The translations under genes were made by a program, and so were the position numbers. A DNA stretch of 64,000 nt from an uncultured Nodularia sp. (GTDB lineage: Bacteria; Cyanobacteriota; Cyanobacteriia; Cyanobacteriales; Nostocaceae), in contig CAIWDD010000002.1 of the NCBI GenBank assembly GCA_903911355.1, positions 1-64,000 of the forward strand, given 5' to 3'. Below are positions 1 to 7,444 of the stretch, in pieces (the first letter of the stretch is position 1; each line of letters opens with the position of its first letter). The notes under the pieces are model-generated. The model worked only from the letters and a program-made list of their open reading frames with translations. It did no database searches and was not told the origin of the DNA.

Positions 1-192
1 GGCTAATCCGTGGGTGTACCAGGAGGTGACGAAGGTTGTACCGGTAAGCCAACCGCCTAGTGCTAGGTAAGCGCAGGGGAATAATAATATCCCTGACCAG
101 CCTACGAATACGAAGCGATCGCGCTTTAACCAGTCGTCTAAAGCGTCAAACCACCCTCTTGTACTGGGGGCACGTCCAACTGCGATGGTCAT
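1..192 (-). CDS. psbD: Photosystem II D2 protein, N-terminal part (runs off the left edge)
   Basis: The first 64 codons of the PSII reaction-centre protein D2, read leftwards from the ATG at 190-192. The predicted start [20 protein letters not shown] and the following [20 protein letters not shown] are the highly conserved D2 N-terminus, including the beginning of the first transmembrane helix. D2 pairs with D1 (PsbA) in the thylakoid membrane and binds chlorophyll, pheophytin and QA, but those ligands lie outside the window. In cyanobacteria psbC usually follows and overlaps psbD; this cannot be checked here. Identification is essentially certain from sequence; only the truncation by the window limits the call. 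Confidence 0.97.
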   Translation of the reverse strand, partial: MTIAVGRAPSTRGWFDALDDWLKRDRFVFVGWSGILLFPCAYLALGGWLTGTTFVTSWYTHGLA

Positions 193-378
193 TAGAACGA
201 ATCTCCAAATGTTTATAAGTACAGGTTTGCTTATAGATCAGCTTTTCACAGCCATCTGTATGCAGATAGTTTACCAGATTGTCAATCTAGTTTACAAATT
301 TTTACTGACTCTCATAATTATAAGTGCAAATGATGACTTTTTCTAGTTAATTCTTGATTAAATTTTATTTTTTTTCCA

Positions 379-403
379 AAAAAGCCCTCAGAGGGTTGAG
401 GGT
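379..403 (-). terminator. Intrinsic terminator on the minus strand upstream of psbD
   Basis: Read on the minus strand, CCCTCA / TGAGGG (398-403 with 386-391) forms a 6-bp stem with a 6-base loop followed by CTTTTTT (379-385). No minus-strand gene lies between here and 2994, so it may insulate psbD from antisense transcription or end a short RNA. The remainder of 193-488 shows only AT-rich leader-like sequence. Confidence 0.4.
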
Positions 404-488
404 TGACCACAGCGACTAATTCGCCATTCCCTATTCCCCATGTGCTAACGCTAAAATGAGTCCTAAAGTTACGTTGGACTAATCCTAA

Positions 489-764
489 ATGTTTACCATT
501 GACCTAAGCATCAGAAATACAGCCTTCCCCATATCTGTACAACGTAAGACACAAGAGGATGCTGAAGCTATCTATCAGCTAATTTTGGCCGCTATGCGCT
601 CTAGTAACCCTGACATTGTGGAACTTAAATGTGAGGGTAAGACAGAAAAGAAAATTGCTGTACGTACCAGTGAAATTTCTGGTATTCAAATTGTTCAAAA
701 AGATGGTACAACTACTAGCAGTGGTAGACCCCCAGGCTTTTTTGCCCTCACTGCTTCTGAATAA
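489..764 (+). CDS. UPF0367 family conserved cyanobacterial protein
   Basis: A 91-residue protein starting MFTIDLSIRNTAFPISVQRK and ending in a PPGFFAL-containing tail, which I recognise as the small UPF0367 family found across cyanobacteria. No signal peptide or membrane segment is visible; it should be a soluble cytoplasmic protein. The function of the family is unknown. The gene ends 7 bases before the ABC ATPase that follows on the same strand, so the two are probably co-transcribed. The full family length appears to be present. Family assignment is from memory of the conserved sequence, not from a search. Confidence 0.85.
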   Translation: MFTIDLSIRNTAFPISVQRKTQEDAEAIYQLILAAMRSSNPDIVELKCEGKTEKKIAVRTSEISGIQIVQKDGTTTSSGRPPGFFALTASE

Positions 765-771
765 CTAGGGT

Positions 772-1455
772 ATGAGAATGTCAGAATTTGGCATTGAGGT
801 CAAGAATTTAAATTTTAGTTGGCCTAATGGCGCGAAGGCAATCCAATCTTGTTCTCTGGAAGTACCTATAGGTGAATTTTGGATGCTTTTGGGTACAAAT
901 GGCAGCGGTAAATCTACATTACTCCGACTACTGGCGGGGCTATTGGCTCCTCAGTCCGGTGAGATTAAGGTTCTAGAACCCGTTGGCTTTGTGTTTCAAA
1001 ATCCTGATCATCAATTGGTAATGCCAACGGTGGGTGCTGATGTGGCTTTTGGACTGGTAGAAGAAAAGTTACCCCCGGCGACGGTGAGGACGAGGGTTGA
1101 GGAGGCGTTGAAGTCGGTGAATTTGTCTACCCTGCAACTACGCCCTATTTATGCTTTGAGTGGGGGACAAAAACAACGAGTGGCGATCGCTGGCGCGATT
1201 GCACGGCGTTGTGAAATCTTACTCTTAGATGAACCCACAGCCCTCTTAGACCCAGATAGCCAATTAGAGTTAGTGGCTAGTGTGAGTCGTTTAGTCAAAA
1301 GTCGGGGAATGACTGCTCTGTGGGTAACTCATCGCCTAGATGAGTTGAACTACTGTGACGGTGCTTTTCTACTACAAAATGGCTGTTTAATAGATCAAGG
1401 TGATCCTCAGCGTCTGAAGCAAAGGTTGATGACAATGGATAATGGATCAATTTAA
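772..1455 (+). CDS. ABC transporter ATP-binding protein (CbiO/EcfA-like)
   Basis: A 227-residue stand-alone ABC ATPase. Visible motifs are Walker A GTNGSGKST (residues 41-49), Q-loop FQNPDHQ (about 75-81), signature LSGGQ (129-133), Walker B LLLDEP (about 150-155) and the H-loop in WVTHRLDE. The FQNPDHQL stretch is typical of the energising subunits of cobalt/nickel or ECF-type vitamin importers, so a CbiO/EcfA-type role is inferred. No permease or substrate-binding component is adjacent, so the substrate is unknown. A second ATG two codons downstream (778) is an equally possible start. It lies just after the UPF0367 gene and is followed by a terminator. Confidence 0.85.
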   Translation: MRMSEFGIEVKNLNFSWPNGAKAIQSCSLEVPIGEFWMLLGTNGSGKSTLLRLLAGLLAPQSGEIKVLEPVGFVFQNPDHQLVMPTVGADVAFGLVEEKLPPATVRTRVEEALKSVNLSTLQLRPIYALSGGQKQRVAIAGAIARRCEILLLDEPTALLDPDSQLELVASVSRLVKSRGMTALWVTHRLDELNYCDGAFLLQNGCLIDQGDPQRLKQRLMTMDNGSI

Positions 1456-1504
1456 ATACCCATTTCCTCCCATGCCTTTTTCTGAATAGTTACTAACAAT
1501 TGAG

Positions 1505-1530
1505 ACGCGCCTTGATCCGGCGCGTTTCTG
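1505..1530 (+). terminator. Intrinsic terminator after the ABC ATPase gene
   Basis: ACGCGCC (1505-1511) and GGCGCGT (1519-1525) form a perfect 7-bp GC-rich stem with a 7-base loop, followed by TTCTGTTT. It lies 50 bases after the stop of the ATPase gene and would close the UPF0367-ABC transcription unit. Confidence 0.7.
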
Positions 1531-1673
1531 TTTGAGCAAGCTTTTTGCAGTGAAATCCTATCATCTGATGCAATTTTTTAATGGTTTGTAACATAGAGTT
1601 ACAAGTAATATTTCAATTACCATGAAATTTATGAATGAATTTTGTTAACTCTAGATAACTGTGATTAAATACC

Positions 1674-2222
1674 ATGCATCGTTCCTCACTACCCGCTGTC
1701 TTGTTAGTAGACGGCTACAATATAATTGGCGCTTGGCCTTGCCTGAAAAAAACCCGTGATCATTCAGGACTAGAGGCTGCACGCTGGGAACTAGTCGAAG
1801 TAATGACTAGTTACAGCTCGTTTCTAGGTTATAACACTCAACTAATTTTTGATGCCCAACATCATAAAGCTCCTACTAATCAAGAAATGATTACGGAACT
1901 GTTATCAGTTCATTACACTGACTTTGGACAAACCGCAGACACTTATATTGAAAAATCCTGTGCATCTCTAAGGGAGCAAAAAGCGCAGTCTCTGATTAAT
2001 CGGGTAATTGTGGCCACATCTGACCGCGCCCAACAGTTGATAGTTCAGGGCTATGGGGCTGAATTGTTGTCTGCACAACAGCTTTGTAGTGATGTGCAAA
2101 GTACAATTTCTCGGATGCGACATAAATACCAAAAACCCAAACAACCCAAAAGTCGGTTTTTAGCCAACTCCATTGATGCCAAAGCACGCCAACGACTAGC
2201 TCAATTGAGAATGGGGTTATAG
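1674..2222 (+). CDS. NYN-domain (YacP-like) putative ribonuclease
   Basis: A 182-residue protein with the NYN/YacP signature near its start (LLVDGYNII, residues 10-18), a later acidic segment DTYIEK, and VIVATSDRAQQ, the usual order of the PIN-like acidic residues in this family. YacP homologues include the Bacillus ribosome-associated endoribonuclease Rae1. An RNA-cleaving role is therefore plausible, but the target is unknown. The C-terminus (from about residue 150) is Lys/Arg/Gln-rich and may bind RNA. The gene stands alone, upstream of tRNA-Asn. The opening ATG immediately precedes the conserved region and agrees with the family length. Confidence 0.8.
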   Translation: MHRSSLPAVLLVDGYNIIGAWPCLKKTRDHSGLEAARWELVEVMTSYSSFLGYNTQLIFDAQHHKAPTNQEMITELLSVHYTDFGQTADTYIEKSCASLREQKAQSLINRVIVATSDRAQQLIVQGYGAELLSAQQLCSDVQSTISRMRHKYQKPKQPKSRFLANSIDAKARQRLAQLRMGL

Positions 2223-2370
2223 TAGCCACTGGAGTCTAAAGGGCGATAACCCTGTACTGGCAAGGGTTTGGGCTGCAGTGTGATCATAATTAAATATCTA
2301 CAAAAAAAAAGTTTGGTAAAACACTTGCCAAATTCTATATGTTGGGTTTAAGATTATTACTTGTGAGCGT

Positions 2371-2442
<72 letters not shown>

Positions 2443-2703
2443 TTAAAGTAAATAGTTTTGAGTACAGACAAGACTAGAATACCGGACTTATTACAGAAGT
2501 CAGCCAGGGGTATATAATATATTTGCCTTATCGCCAGAAAAGGCTTTATATTGCCAAATCGGTGATAGTATTTAGGTAATTATGTCATCTATCTAAAGAT
2601 AGATATTTGAGAAGATAAATCATATTCACATCCAATCAAGGAACCCTCGCCCTTCATATCCAAACTTTTATCAGAAATCGCGGATATTTTACCCAGTGTC
2701 CAC

Positions 2704-2925
2704 AGTAGGTGTTGGCATAGCACAGGCGATCGCGAAGCGCTGCTGCAAGCAGATCGCACCTGGGTGAGTAAGATCCCCGACTTCTTTTAGATAATTAAGG
2801 ATAATCTCATATAAGCTGTCCAGAAGTCGGGGATCTGTGTGACACCGAAGATTATGTATCTGATTATCTTGACGGGATGTGATAGCGTAAGCGCTGCTGC
2901 ACTGAGTAGATCGCACCCGGGTATT
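2704..2925. repeat. Non-coding repeat patch with a 15-bp perfect inverted repeat
   Basis: The 2443-2993 gap holds no convincing gene. AGATCCCCGACTTCT (2771-2785) is exactly inverted at 2822-2836, giving a hairpin with a 36-base loop. On each side lies a related module containing GCGCTGCTGCA and AGATCGCACC (about 2735-2760 and 2885-2919). The left module, with GCGATCGCGAAGCGCTGC, reappears inverted in the inverted-repeat element at 56045-56274. This looks like a MITE or other dispersed cyanobacterial repeat. Confidence 0.6.
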
Positions 2926-2993
2926 TTACCAGTTTATGCACTGACTTCACTTTAAGTAGGTTTTAGCTTCGCTGTTTGAGTATGTCGGCAATT

Positions 2994-3833
2994 TTACCTG
3001 TGAAATAGCACTGTTAATAATGGGATCAATACTAAAATGAACCTATTCCAGGAGTGGTAATTGATTTCTGGTGCGGGTGCTGGTGGTGATAATAAAGCCT
3101 CTATTCTTTGTTCTAAGCGATTGCCTGTATTAGCTCCTAAAGCTGCACAGCAAATGGGTGATGATACACTGGTGCTACTTACTACCATTAGTAAGGACTC
3201 TGCCAAAAGCAAAGGGTCTACCTGAGAGGCTGCGTAACTATCAGCCCGTAATTCCCGTAGGGCTAAGAGTTCTTCCCATAACACATCTGTATTAGGTAAC
3301 CAACTTGTACAAGCGCGTATCCAACCCAGCCAGAAAAACCAAAATGTGTCGCGGTAATGGTAATGTCCTTGTTCGTGTGCCAACACACTATCTACATGGG
3401 CGGGAGAGAGGGTTTGCAGTAATCCTTGACTAACTACTAATTCTGGATGCCAAAAGCCAATTTGACCGGCAAAGGGCGCGTCTGTATTCAATAATCTAAC
3501 TTGTTTACCCTGCAAATTAATTAAGGGAGATTTCCGGGCGGACTCCACAGATTGCCAACCTTGGAAACCTAGGGTAATGCATACAATGGCAAAAAAGGCA
3601 AGATAAATTAATGCTAGTTCATAACTTAACCAGCCAGTATGTGCGCCCCCCATTTTGCCTTGGGGTCCCATGAATAAGACAGCGATCGCTGTCATAAAAA
3701 TTAACAATGGGGGAAAAAGAAACAAAAACAGCGATCGCCGCCACCGGAGATCCCAGCTACCCTGGAGATGATTCCCAGAGGATCTTAAACTCCAAGCAAC
3801 TGTGAAAGCAGTCAAAATCATCAACAGATGCAT
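2994..3833 (-). CDS. M56/BlaR1-type membrane metallopeptidase
   Basis: A 279-residue membrane protein with hydrophobic segments near residues 1-16, 33-55 and 70-92 and a C-terminal one ending FILVLIPLLTVLFHR. The zinc motif HEQGH (153-157) and the downstream ELRADSYA (E194) are the gluzincin ligands of the M48/M56 group. In BlaR1/MecR1 systems the membrane protease senses a signal and leads to loss of the BlaI repressor. Here the gene follows a BlaI-type repressor with 2 bases between them, which strongly supports that pairing. The extracellular penicillin-binding sensor domain of BlaR1 is absent, so the signal is not necessarily a beta-lactam. No target gene such as a beta-lactamase is nearby. 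Confidence 0.85.
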   Translation of the reverse strand: MHLLMILTAFTVAWSLRSSGNHLQGSWDLRWRRSLFLFLFPPLLIFMTAIAVLFMGPQGKMGGAHTGWLSYELALIYLAFFAIVCITLGFQGWQSVESARKSPLINLQGKQVRLLNTDAPFAGQIGFWHPELVVSQGLLQTLSPAHVDSVLAHEQGHYHYRDTFWFFWLGWIRACTSWLPNTDVLWEELLALRELRADSYAASQVDPLLLAESLLMVVSSTSVSSPICCAALGANTGNRLEQRIEALLSPPAPAPEINYHSWNRFILVLIPLLTVLFHR

Positions 3834-3835
3834 GA

Positions 3836-4255
3836 TTATTGTTCCTCCCTGGCTTGGCGTGCGGCTTGAATGCGTTTAGCGATGGCTTGTAGTTGGTCGC
3901 TAGCGGCTTCATCCAGACTATCAGCAAAGGCGGCGATGACATCGGGATTACCGACAGCCAGAAATCGCTGTAACTGCTCGTGAGCCTTAATTACCTGTGC
4001 TTGCTGCTTGGTCAGCTGGGGTTGCCAATAAAACGCCCGCCCTTGTTTGTTACATATGAGCCATCCCTTATCAGTGAGGCGACGTAAAACTGTAGTGACA
4101 GAAGTGTAAGCTAATTCACGGTTAGGGTCCAAGAGAATGCGATCGTGTACATCCTTGACTGTAGCTGAACCCAGTTCCCAGATAATATTCAAAATTTCGG
4201 CTTCTAAGGGTCCTAAAGATAATTGTTTAGGGCGGTAATCAGGTAAGGGTGCCAT
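3836..4255 (-). CDS. BlaI/MecI/CopY-family transcriptional repressor
   Basis: A 139-residue winged-helix protein. LGPLEAEILNIIWELGSATV, then TSVTTVLRRLTDKGWL and GRAFYWQP, are the characteristic helix-turn-helix and wing of the BlaI/MecI/CopY family; the C-terminal helical half is the dimerisation and cleavage part. It is the first gene of a two-gene unit with the M56 peptidase, and divergent from comB. Members bind palindromic TACA/TGTA operators and usually autoregulate, but I saw no clear operator palindrome in 4256-4513. In Synechocystis a similar regulator controls photosynthesis and copper genes; the role here is open. Confidence 0.85.
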   Translation of the reverse strand: MAPLPDYRPKQLSLGPLEAEILNIIWELGSATVKDVHDRILLDPNRELAYTSVTTVLRRLTDKGWLICNKQGRAFYWQPQLTKQQAQVIKAHEQLQRFLAVGNPDVIAAFADSLDEAASDQLQAIAKRIQAARQAREEQ

Positions 4256-4513
4256 ATTGATTTACTCACGAATTTGAGAGGTGGGACAGGTGGATGACAA
4301 AGATTCCCTCTCTATGTTGCCAAGTAAGGAAGGGGTTGATTATGTTTTTAGATTACCTTGATTTGTGTTTCTTGGCATCAACTTGGCAGTCACATATCAC
4401 AAATATTCAGGACTGACGATAAAAAATTCCCAGATTTTTACTGTGATTATGGTGAATGACACCTATTAGAATGTAATCTCGGCAATAGTATTGAGAGCAG
4501 GTTTATCCACCGC

Positions 4514-5248
4514 GTGAAGCTATTCATATACCACACTCCCGAATTGACTCCTACGGACAAAACTCCCGACTGCGCGATCGTCGTCGATGTTTTGCGAGCT
4601 ACTAGTACAATAGCAACTGTTTTGGCTTCTGGAGGCGAAGCTGTCCAAGCCTTTAGTGATTTAGATCAACTAATTGGGGTCAGCGAAAACTGGCCCCCAG
4701 AAAAACGACTCCGAGCCGGAGAACGCGGCGGCGCGAAAGTAACTGGCTTTGAATTAGGTAACTCCCCTCTTGACTGCACACCGGAAGTAGTCAAAGGACG
4801 GCGTTTATTCATCAGTACCACTAATGGAACTCGGGCTTTACAACGTGTACAAGATTCTCCGATTGTACTTGCTGCCGCTTTGATTAATCGGGCGGCTGTG
4901 GTAAAGTTCCTATTGGAAAGACAACCTGAGATTGTGTGGATTGTCGGCTCTGGTTGGGAAGGCAGTTTTTCTTTAGAAGATACAGTTTGTGCAGGGGCGA
5001 TCGCTCACAGTCTTTTAGCACAGTCCCAAATTTCACCAGCCGAATTAGCTGGGAATGATGAAGTCATTAGTGCGATCGCTCTTTATGCACAATGGCAAAA
5101 TGACTTATTAGGATTATTCCACCACGCTAGTCATGGTCAAAGGTTGTTACGTCTCGAGTCACATGAAGATTTAAAATATTGCGCTCAAACGGATATTTTA
5201 GATGTTTTACCCATACAGCAAGAGCCGGGAGTTTTGAAAAGCCAATAG
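4514..5248 (+). CDS. comB: 2-phosphosulfolactate phosphatase family protein
   Basis: A 244-residue protein with the ComB hallmarks [41 protein letters not shown] and [11 protein letters not shown], all Mg-binding and active-site regions of 2-phosphosulfolactate phosphatase. In methanogens ComB makes sulfolactate on the coenzyme M path. Cyanobacteria carry the homologue without the rest of that path, so the physiological substrate is uncertain. The start is a GTG at 4514; no in-frame ATG fits the conserved N-terminus better. It is transcribed away from the BlaI repressor and followed by a strong terminator. Confidence 0.88.
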   Translation: MKLFIYHTPELTPTDKTPDCAIVVDVLRATSTIATVLASGGEAVQAFSDLDQLIGVSENWPPEKRLRAGERGGAKVTGFELGNSPLDCTPEVVKGRRLFISTTNGTRALQRVQDSPIVLAAALINRAAVVKFLLERQPEIVWIVGSGWEGSFSLEDTVCAGAIAHSLLAQSQISPAELAGNDEVISAIALYAQWQNDLLGLFHHASHGQRLLRLESHEDLKYCAQTDILDVLPIQQEPGVLKSQ

Positions 5249-5271
5249 CAGATTATTGTTTCTGCTGGCAA

Positions 5272-5315
5272 TGCCCCTTTCTAGATTAGAATCTGGGAAG
5301 GGGTATATTTTTTTC
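5272..5315 (+). terminator. Intrinsic terminator after comB
   Basis: GCCCCTT (5273-5279) pairs with AAGGGG (5298-5303), the stem continuing inwards through AGATT/AATCT, followed by a T-rich run (about 5305-5314). It lies 25 bases after the comB stop. Confidence 0.65.
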
Positions 5316-5392
5316 TATAGGTTTACCCTGTCTTAATCTTGACTCATAGATGCAGTATCACATCTGGGTCAGTATGTCAATTATCTTAATAT

Positions 5393-6151
5393 TTATATAT
5401 TTAAGAGTTGTTTGATAAACTCTACAAAATTTTCCAGAGCCGGAACCTGACTACAAGTGTCTTCACTAATCCAGTTATTATCTTTAATACTCACTGTATT
5501 AGTTTTCCCTGGTTTAAGGACACTGACAACTGTAGCTATTAAAGCTTTTTGATGATCAAATGGTTTCCAATCCAGCTTATGTTCTGCATCAAACTCAGCT
5601 AAATATGACTCAGCTTTTTCCATGTGGAAAGGATAAGCAGAATGGCCACAACTATGAAGGATATTTTCTAATACACCTTGTTTTATGTTATCTGGCAGTA
5701 CATAAATACCTGTGCGTGGGTAATCTGTATCTACTTTTCCTCCTACTGTGGGAAATTGCGGAAAATATACTTGGAATTTTCCACTATATTCTTGAGCAAT
5801 CTTATTTGGCGAATCTTGATCAGCATCGGCAATAATTCCAAATGCTACAATTTCTTGTTTATATGGGGTATGATTTTCCAAAGTAGCTAATAGACGTTTC
5901 GCTAGGTTACTTCCACCACCTGCATATATAGCAACTGAGAGATTATCTGTATAATAAATTGCTGGCATATCTAACCTTTCATACAAATTACCCTCTTTTT
6001 TAGGATAAATTGGTTTAAATTTTGCCCAGAAAGGGTCTAAATTAGATTCTTTTCCATCAAATGCTTGGAATTTTAGTAGCTTGAGAACCTTGCTAAGAAA
6101 TGCTAAATCATGGGGTCCCTCAACGCCGATCAGAGCATATTTCCGACTCAC
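5393..6151 (-). CDS. TOPRIM-like (DUF3226-like) protein, partner of the AAA ATPase
   Basis: A 252-residue soluble protein. GVEGPHD (residues 9-15) with E11, and IIADADQD (106-113) with D109, D111 and D113, form the Glu plus Asp-x-Asp pattern of a TOPRIM fold as in DUF3226 and OLD-type nucleases. The start is GTG at 6149-6151, overlapping the TGA of the upstream ATPase gene by four bases (GTGA), which implies translational coupling. Two-component ATPase plus stand-alone TOPRIM arrangements occur in anti-phage systems such as PARIS and AbiL. That this pair is a defence system is an inference. The family name is from motif recognition and needs a profile search. Confidence 0.65.
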   Translation of the reverse strand: MSRKYALIGVEGPHDLAFLSKVLKLLKFQAFDGKESNLDPFWAKFKPIYPKKEGNLYERLDMPAIYYTDNLSVAIYAGGGSNLAKRLLATLENHTPYKQEIVAFGIIADADQDSPNKIAQEYSGKFQVYFPQFPTVGGKVDTDYPRTGIYVLPDNIKQGVLENILHSCGHSAYPFHMEKAESYLAEFDAEHKLDWKPFDHQKALIATVVSVLKPGKTNTVSIKDNNWISEDTCSQVPALENFVEFIKQLLNI

Positions 6152-7290
6152 CAGCGAACCTCCTGTCCTAATTCCTCTCGAAGTGTTTTGAGTATAGTTT
6201 TATTCAACCTAACTGCGTGAGTCTCTGAATTATTGGGTTCTATTCTATATACTACTAATTGATCATCGTCAGTATTTGCTACTAAAAGCGCATCAATCAC
6301 TTCAAGGCTGTGAGTAGTCGCGAAAATTTGTACTTTCATTTTCCGAGACCAATTAATCAACCACTCAAAGAAAAACTGTAGTGCTTCAGTATGAATGGCG
6401 GTTCCTAATTCATCAATTAACAAAATTCCTTCCTTGACCTTGACCAGCATTAAAGCCATGGTTAGCAAACGAGACACACCATCACCAAAAACACTAATTG
6501 GTGAAATACCTGTTTGTTTATGGTTAATGTATATACTGGGACGAGGTATTCTTTGACCTGGAGGAAATAAAAGCTCGATGTCAATAATTCCCGAGTCCAT
6601 ATACTGAAGTAATTTAATTACCTCTGACTTGAAATCTTGAAAGATAGCATCTGAAAGCAGCCGCATTTGAAACCGTTCTGCACGATGAGAAAATGGTGTA
6701 ATGGTAGCAACAGGTAATGCTAAATTTTTTTGCCCTCCTTTAGGAATAAATCTATCATTGTCCCATATTTGAAACTTTTCGGTAATTGCATCTTGATTCG
6801 GACACGAGTCTGTTTGACAACTAGCAGGAGTAACCATTAGTTCCAGCTCTGCACCTTGTCGATTGCTAAAATCATCTTCTATACTTTCATCTATATCATT
6901 TATTTCGTCATCACCAAGTGTTTGTTTGGATATCCATGTTACTTCAAGTTCCTGGTAGGTTGCTTCTAATTTAGTGACTGGGAAATCACCGGTACTAGAG
7001 ATTAATATTTTTCCTTGGTAATTCTGAGTATGGTTTGTGTATCTCTGCTGGGGAAATAACCATTTGAGAGCTTCCAACCTGGAACTACTACGATATATTT
7101 CTCGCCGCGATGCTGTTGACAGCCACTCAGATAAATTTAGAGGACGACAATAAGTTGAGATTGCCTCTAGTACACTAGTTTTACCGGCGTTGTTAACTCC
7201 CACAAGGATATTGATTTGTCCTGTATCCTGTAATTCCAGGTTCTGTAAACCTCGAAATTGGTGGATGGTTAAGCTTTCAAGATTTTTCAT
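6148..7290 (-). CDS. OLD/RecF-like AAA ATPase (AAA_21 type)
   Basis: A 380-residue ABC-class ATPase with an SMC/RecF-like layout. The N-terminus is LTIHQFRGLQNLEL, with Walker A GVNNAGKTS (31-39), a variable middle with acidic stretch DEINDIDESIEDD (about 128-140), signature-like FGDGVSR (268-274), Walker B ILLIDELG (289-296) and H-loop ATTHS (324-328). It lacks a nuclease domain of its own, which the overlapping downstream TOPRIM-like gene would supply. Such pairs resemble split OLD nucleases. The unit stands between comB and clpC with its own orientation shared with clpC but separated from it by a terminator. Substrate and trigger are unknown. Confidence 0.8.
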   Translation of the reverse strand: MKNLESLTIHQFRGLQNLELQDTGQINILVGVNNAGKTSVLEAISTYCRPLNLSEWLSTASRREIYRSSSRLEALKWLFPQQRYTNHTQNYQGKILISSTGDFPVTKLEATYQELEVTWISKQTLGDDEINDIDESIEDDFSNRQGAELELMVTPASCQTDSCPNQDAITEKFQIWDNDRFIPKGGQKNLALPVATITPFSHRAERFQMRLLSDAIFQDFKSEVIKLLQYMDSGIIDIELLFPPGQRIPRPSIYINHKQTGISPISVFGDGVSRLLTMALMLVKVKEGILLIDELGTAIHTEALQFFFEWLINWSRKMKVQIFATTHSLEVIDALLVANTDDDQLVVYRIEPNNSETHAVRLNKTILKTLREELGQEVRW

Positions 7291-7384
7291 ACCAAACTAA
7301 ACCGAGGTTGTAGCCATCCAATTTTATCTGACTGATGCTTTGATTGTTGAGTTTGATTCAAAAGTTTGCTAGATCAATGTAAAT

Positions 7385-7414
7385 AAAAAATCCCCTGGTA
7401 TAATTACCGGGGGA
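7385..7414 (-). terminator. Intrinsic terminator after clpC
   Basis: On the minus strand TCCCCCGGTA / TACCAGGGGA (within 7391-7414) forms a strong stem with loop ATTA-like sequence, followed by TTTTTTA (7384-7390). It closes clpC 30 bases after its stop and separates it from the ATPase/TOPRIM unit. Confidence 0.75.
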
Positions 7415-7444
7415 AATCCTGAATTAAATTATTCCTTTGAGGTC

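Noticed and set aside
2689-2916. 75-codon open frame on the minus strand
   Set aside because: It lies wholly in an inverted-repeat and HIP1-rich stretch and has no protein-like pattern.
5560-5890. Two plus-strand frames of 70-91 codons
   Set aside because: They are antisense shadows of the TOPRIM-like gene.
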